Position numbers and translations under genes: made by a program
The notes under the pieces: model-generated
What the model was told of the DNA's origin: nothing
Databases searched by the model: none
What the model saw: only the letters and a program-made list of their open reading frames with translations
Shown: in pieces, positions 62,645-64,000 of the stretch
How the letters are laid out: every line of letters starts with the position of its first letter
Position numbering within the stretch: position 1 is the first letter of the stretch
Origin: Bacillus massilioanorexius
GTDB lineage: Bacteria; Bacillota; Bacilli; Bacillales; DSM-1321
Direction: 5' to 3'
Length of the DNA stretch: 64,000 nt
NCBI RefSeq assembly: GCF_902374955.1
Contig: NZ_CABKRX010000065.1
Coordinates: forward strand, 14,844 to 78,843

Positions 62645-62687
62645 ATAAAAAAGCTTGCAGAGATATAAGTCTATTTCTCTGCAAGCT
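62645..62687 (-). terminator. Terminator after the GH16 gene
   Basis: AGCTTGCAGAGA and TCTCTGCAAGCT form perfect 12-base arms around a 12-base loop; on the minus strand TTTTTATTG follows. It lies about 105 bases past the stop. Confidence 0.9.
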
Positions 62688-62789
62688 AATATTTCTATTT
62701 TCTTTATAATAGTACATAACTACAATTGCTTTATTACATTCTTTATAAGTAACTGATTACAAATTTATTTTTCTTTTTTAGAAACCATA

Positions 62790-63557
62790 CTATTTACCAA
62801 TATAAGGTGTAAATTTAAAGTCTCTAATAATTACTTCGACTTCTTTGCCATCGGTAGGCGCATACCCATTGAATAACCATAAATTCATATGTACTTTCGC
62901 CATTCCTTCATCAGGAATTTTTTTACCTTTAACATTCCATCTTTGCCACACAAAATCGTTGCTTGGCGCTTCTAAATAATGTCCACCAAATGATTCAAAG
63001 TCTATTTTTTTAGGTTGCCAATTAAAGCTATGAGTAGAATATGTTCCATCTGGTAAGGAAACATTAAATGCATGAAAATCTCGTGTAGTTTCTTTGCTCC
63101 AAGTTGTATATTGTGTATTTGGATATGTCGGATCTCCCCATTTAGCGAATTCAATATCTATTTCTCGATATCCTTTTTTTAACGCATCTGGTGACTCGCT
63201 ATCATATGTAAATAATCCCAAAACGACATTTGGATCAAGTTCATCTAATTGTGAATTAACAAAGAAAGTATACTTACCATAACCTAAAGCTTTTTTATTT
63301 ATTATTTCGGCTCCATACCATTTACCGTTTTTGTAGGTTAATTTTAAATGTAATTGTCCAGAAGTATCTACCCAAACATTTGACGTACTATCACTGAAAT
63401 AGTTTGGTCCTGGTCCTTGTAATTCATTATTATTTCTTACTTCCCATTCATATCCACCAAAGTTTATTTGTCTCTCGTATGCTTCTGCTTTTGTATCCAT
63501 CATACATAAACTCATAAGTAAAATTCCAATACCTACCACTATCGTCTTTAGTTTCAT
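62790..63557 (-). CDS. Secreted GH16-family glycoside hydrolase (beta-glucanase type)
   Basis: 255 residues. A signal peptide (MKLKTIVVGIGILLMSLCMM, cleavage likely after KAEA at about 25) precedes a beta-jelly-roll GH16 domain. The catalytic motif is REIDIEFAKWG (nucleophile and acid/base glutamates near residues 133 and 137), fitting the ExDxE pattern of lichenase-like enzymes, and DFHAFNVSLPDG/HSFNWQPKKIDF are family strands. The rest is quite unlike classical Bacillus lichenase, so the glucan substrate is uncertain. AAAGGAGG precedes the ATG. Confidence 0.85.
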   Translation of the reverse strand: MKLKTIVVGIGILLMSLCMMDTKAEAYERQINFGGYEWEVRNNNELQGPGPNYFSDSTSNVWVDTSGQLHLKLTYKNGKWYGAEIINKKALGYGKYTFFVNSQLDELDPNVVLGLFTYDSESPDALKKGYREIDIEFAKWGDPTYPNTQYTTWSKETTRDFHAFNVSLPDGTYSTHSFNWQPKKIDFESFGGHYLEAPSNDFVWQRWNVKGKKIPDEGMAKVHMNLWLFNGYAPTDGKEVEVIIRDFKFTPYIGK

Positions 63558-63967
63558 ATTAACATCCTCCTTTTATACTTGGGAAAGGTAATAATTCACT
63601 TAATATTTGAGTACGAATAATCTCATTTCTCCTCACTTGAAACTAATGCTATTTTTCAATAAAGGCTTATGATCATGCGTCGCCCCCTCAAATATCCACA
63701 AATTATTATATTAATAAAACATCTTCTTTACTAAAGTATATACAAAAAATATTTTTACAGAATACTTATCTATTTAAATATCGTTTGAACAGAAAAAAAT
63801 TAATACTAAGATAATATTTTTCCATAAAAATAACGTTATAAAATAAAAAATACAAACTATAACATGAAAATTATGACGCTCCATTCCATTGCAGCAGGTT
63901 TTATAGCAGTTTAGAAAACTATTATGGTAGTAAACCCTCCTATCAAACGGATAACCCTTTACATCCT
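63558..63967. other. Upstream region of the GH16 gene; no gene
   Basis: Very AT-rich. On the minus strand GAGGGGGCGACGC-ATG at about 63674-63692 looks like a ribosome site with a start, but the frame closes after a few codons. No further feature could be supported. Confidence 0.5.
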
Positions 63968-64000
63968 AAAAAATAACCGCTTAGATTTTTATCTAAGCGG
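63968..64000 (-). terminator. Terminator of a gene beyond the right edge
   Basis: CCGCTTAGAT pairs with ATCTAAGCGG (10-base arms, 4-base loop); on the minus strand TTATTTTTTAGG follows. It implies a minus-strand gene just outside the window. Confidence 0.85.

Overview
The window looks like a chromosomal segment of a low-GC, spore-forming member of the Bacillaceae. It is AT-rich and almost every gene has a strong GGAGG-type ribosome binding site. Several blocks follow the Bacillus core gene order: cggR-gapA-pgk-tpiA-gpmI-eno; yvcI-rapZ-yvcK-whiA-crh; trxB-yvcD-like-his operon; yvoD-ppaX-yvoF-like with lgt-hprK; and uvrB-uvrA with csbA. Crh and HPr kinase point to Firmicutes-type carbon catabolite control. 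A CwlC-like amidase with a SPOR domain fits a spore former. Nearly all genes lie on the minus strand; the exceptions are clpP, the amidase and a small thioredoxin-like gene. Layout: 1-8.65 kb holds an accessory C2 sulfonate/phosphonate cluster: APC permease, phosphonoacetaldehyde hydrolase (phnX), sulfoacetaldehyde acetyltransferase (xsc), alanine dehydrogenase (ald), taurine:pyruvate-type aminotransferase (tpa), a BshB2-like deacetylase and the start of a YeiH-family exporter. Two sigma-A promoters in it carry GACGTC operators just downstream of the -10. 9.4-16.9 kb is the glycolytic regulon with an intact CggR operator. 17-18.6 kb is rpoN (sigma-54) with a small glutaredoxin-like gene. 18.9-20.2 kb has tRNA-Arg(CCG) and CtsR-controlled clpP. 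20.3-24.0 kb is the crh/whiA/yvcK/rapZ/Nudix block. 24.6-34.1 kb is trxB, a TPR protein and an eight-gene histidine operon. 34.7-39.1 kb is an acyltransferase, PpaX, a YvoD-like protein, Lgt and HprK. 39.5-47.3 kb is the amidase, a DUF4097 protein, a DUF4870 protein and UvrAB. 47.8-50.8 kb is csbA, a two-component system and a VTT-domain membrane protein. 51-55 kb is accessory: two short-chain dehydrogenases around a MarR regulator, an acetyltransferase, a decayed membrane-protein gene and a DUF2500 protein. 55.5-61.3 kb is a sigma-54-controlled cluster: Fe-dependent alcohol dehydrogenase, an NCS2-like transporter, a succinate-semialdehyde-type dehydrogenase and a PAS/AAA+/HTH activator. 61.5-64 kb has a thioredoxin-like gene, a dead IS200-type element and a secreted GH16 glucanase. 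Working together: the taurine route would take the amino group to pyruvate (Tpa), recycle it with Ald, cleave sulfoacetaldehyde with Xsc to acetyl phosphate and sulfite, and may export sulfur oxyanions through YeiH; PhnX would let the same aminotransferase step serve phosphonates. The parts of a sigma-54 switch (sigma factor, activator, -24/-12 promoter) are all present, and cre-like sites suggest CcpA/Crh/HprK control of both accessory catabolic clusters. Intergenic DNA also contains a MITE-like repeat with terminal inverted repeats and an 8-bp target duplication, degraded relatives of it, and a family of terminators sharing one stem sequence.
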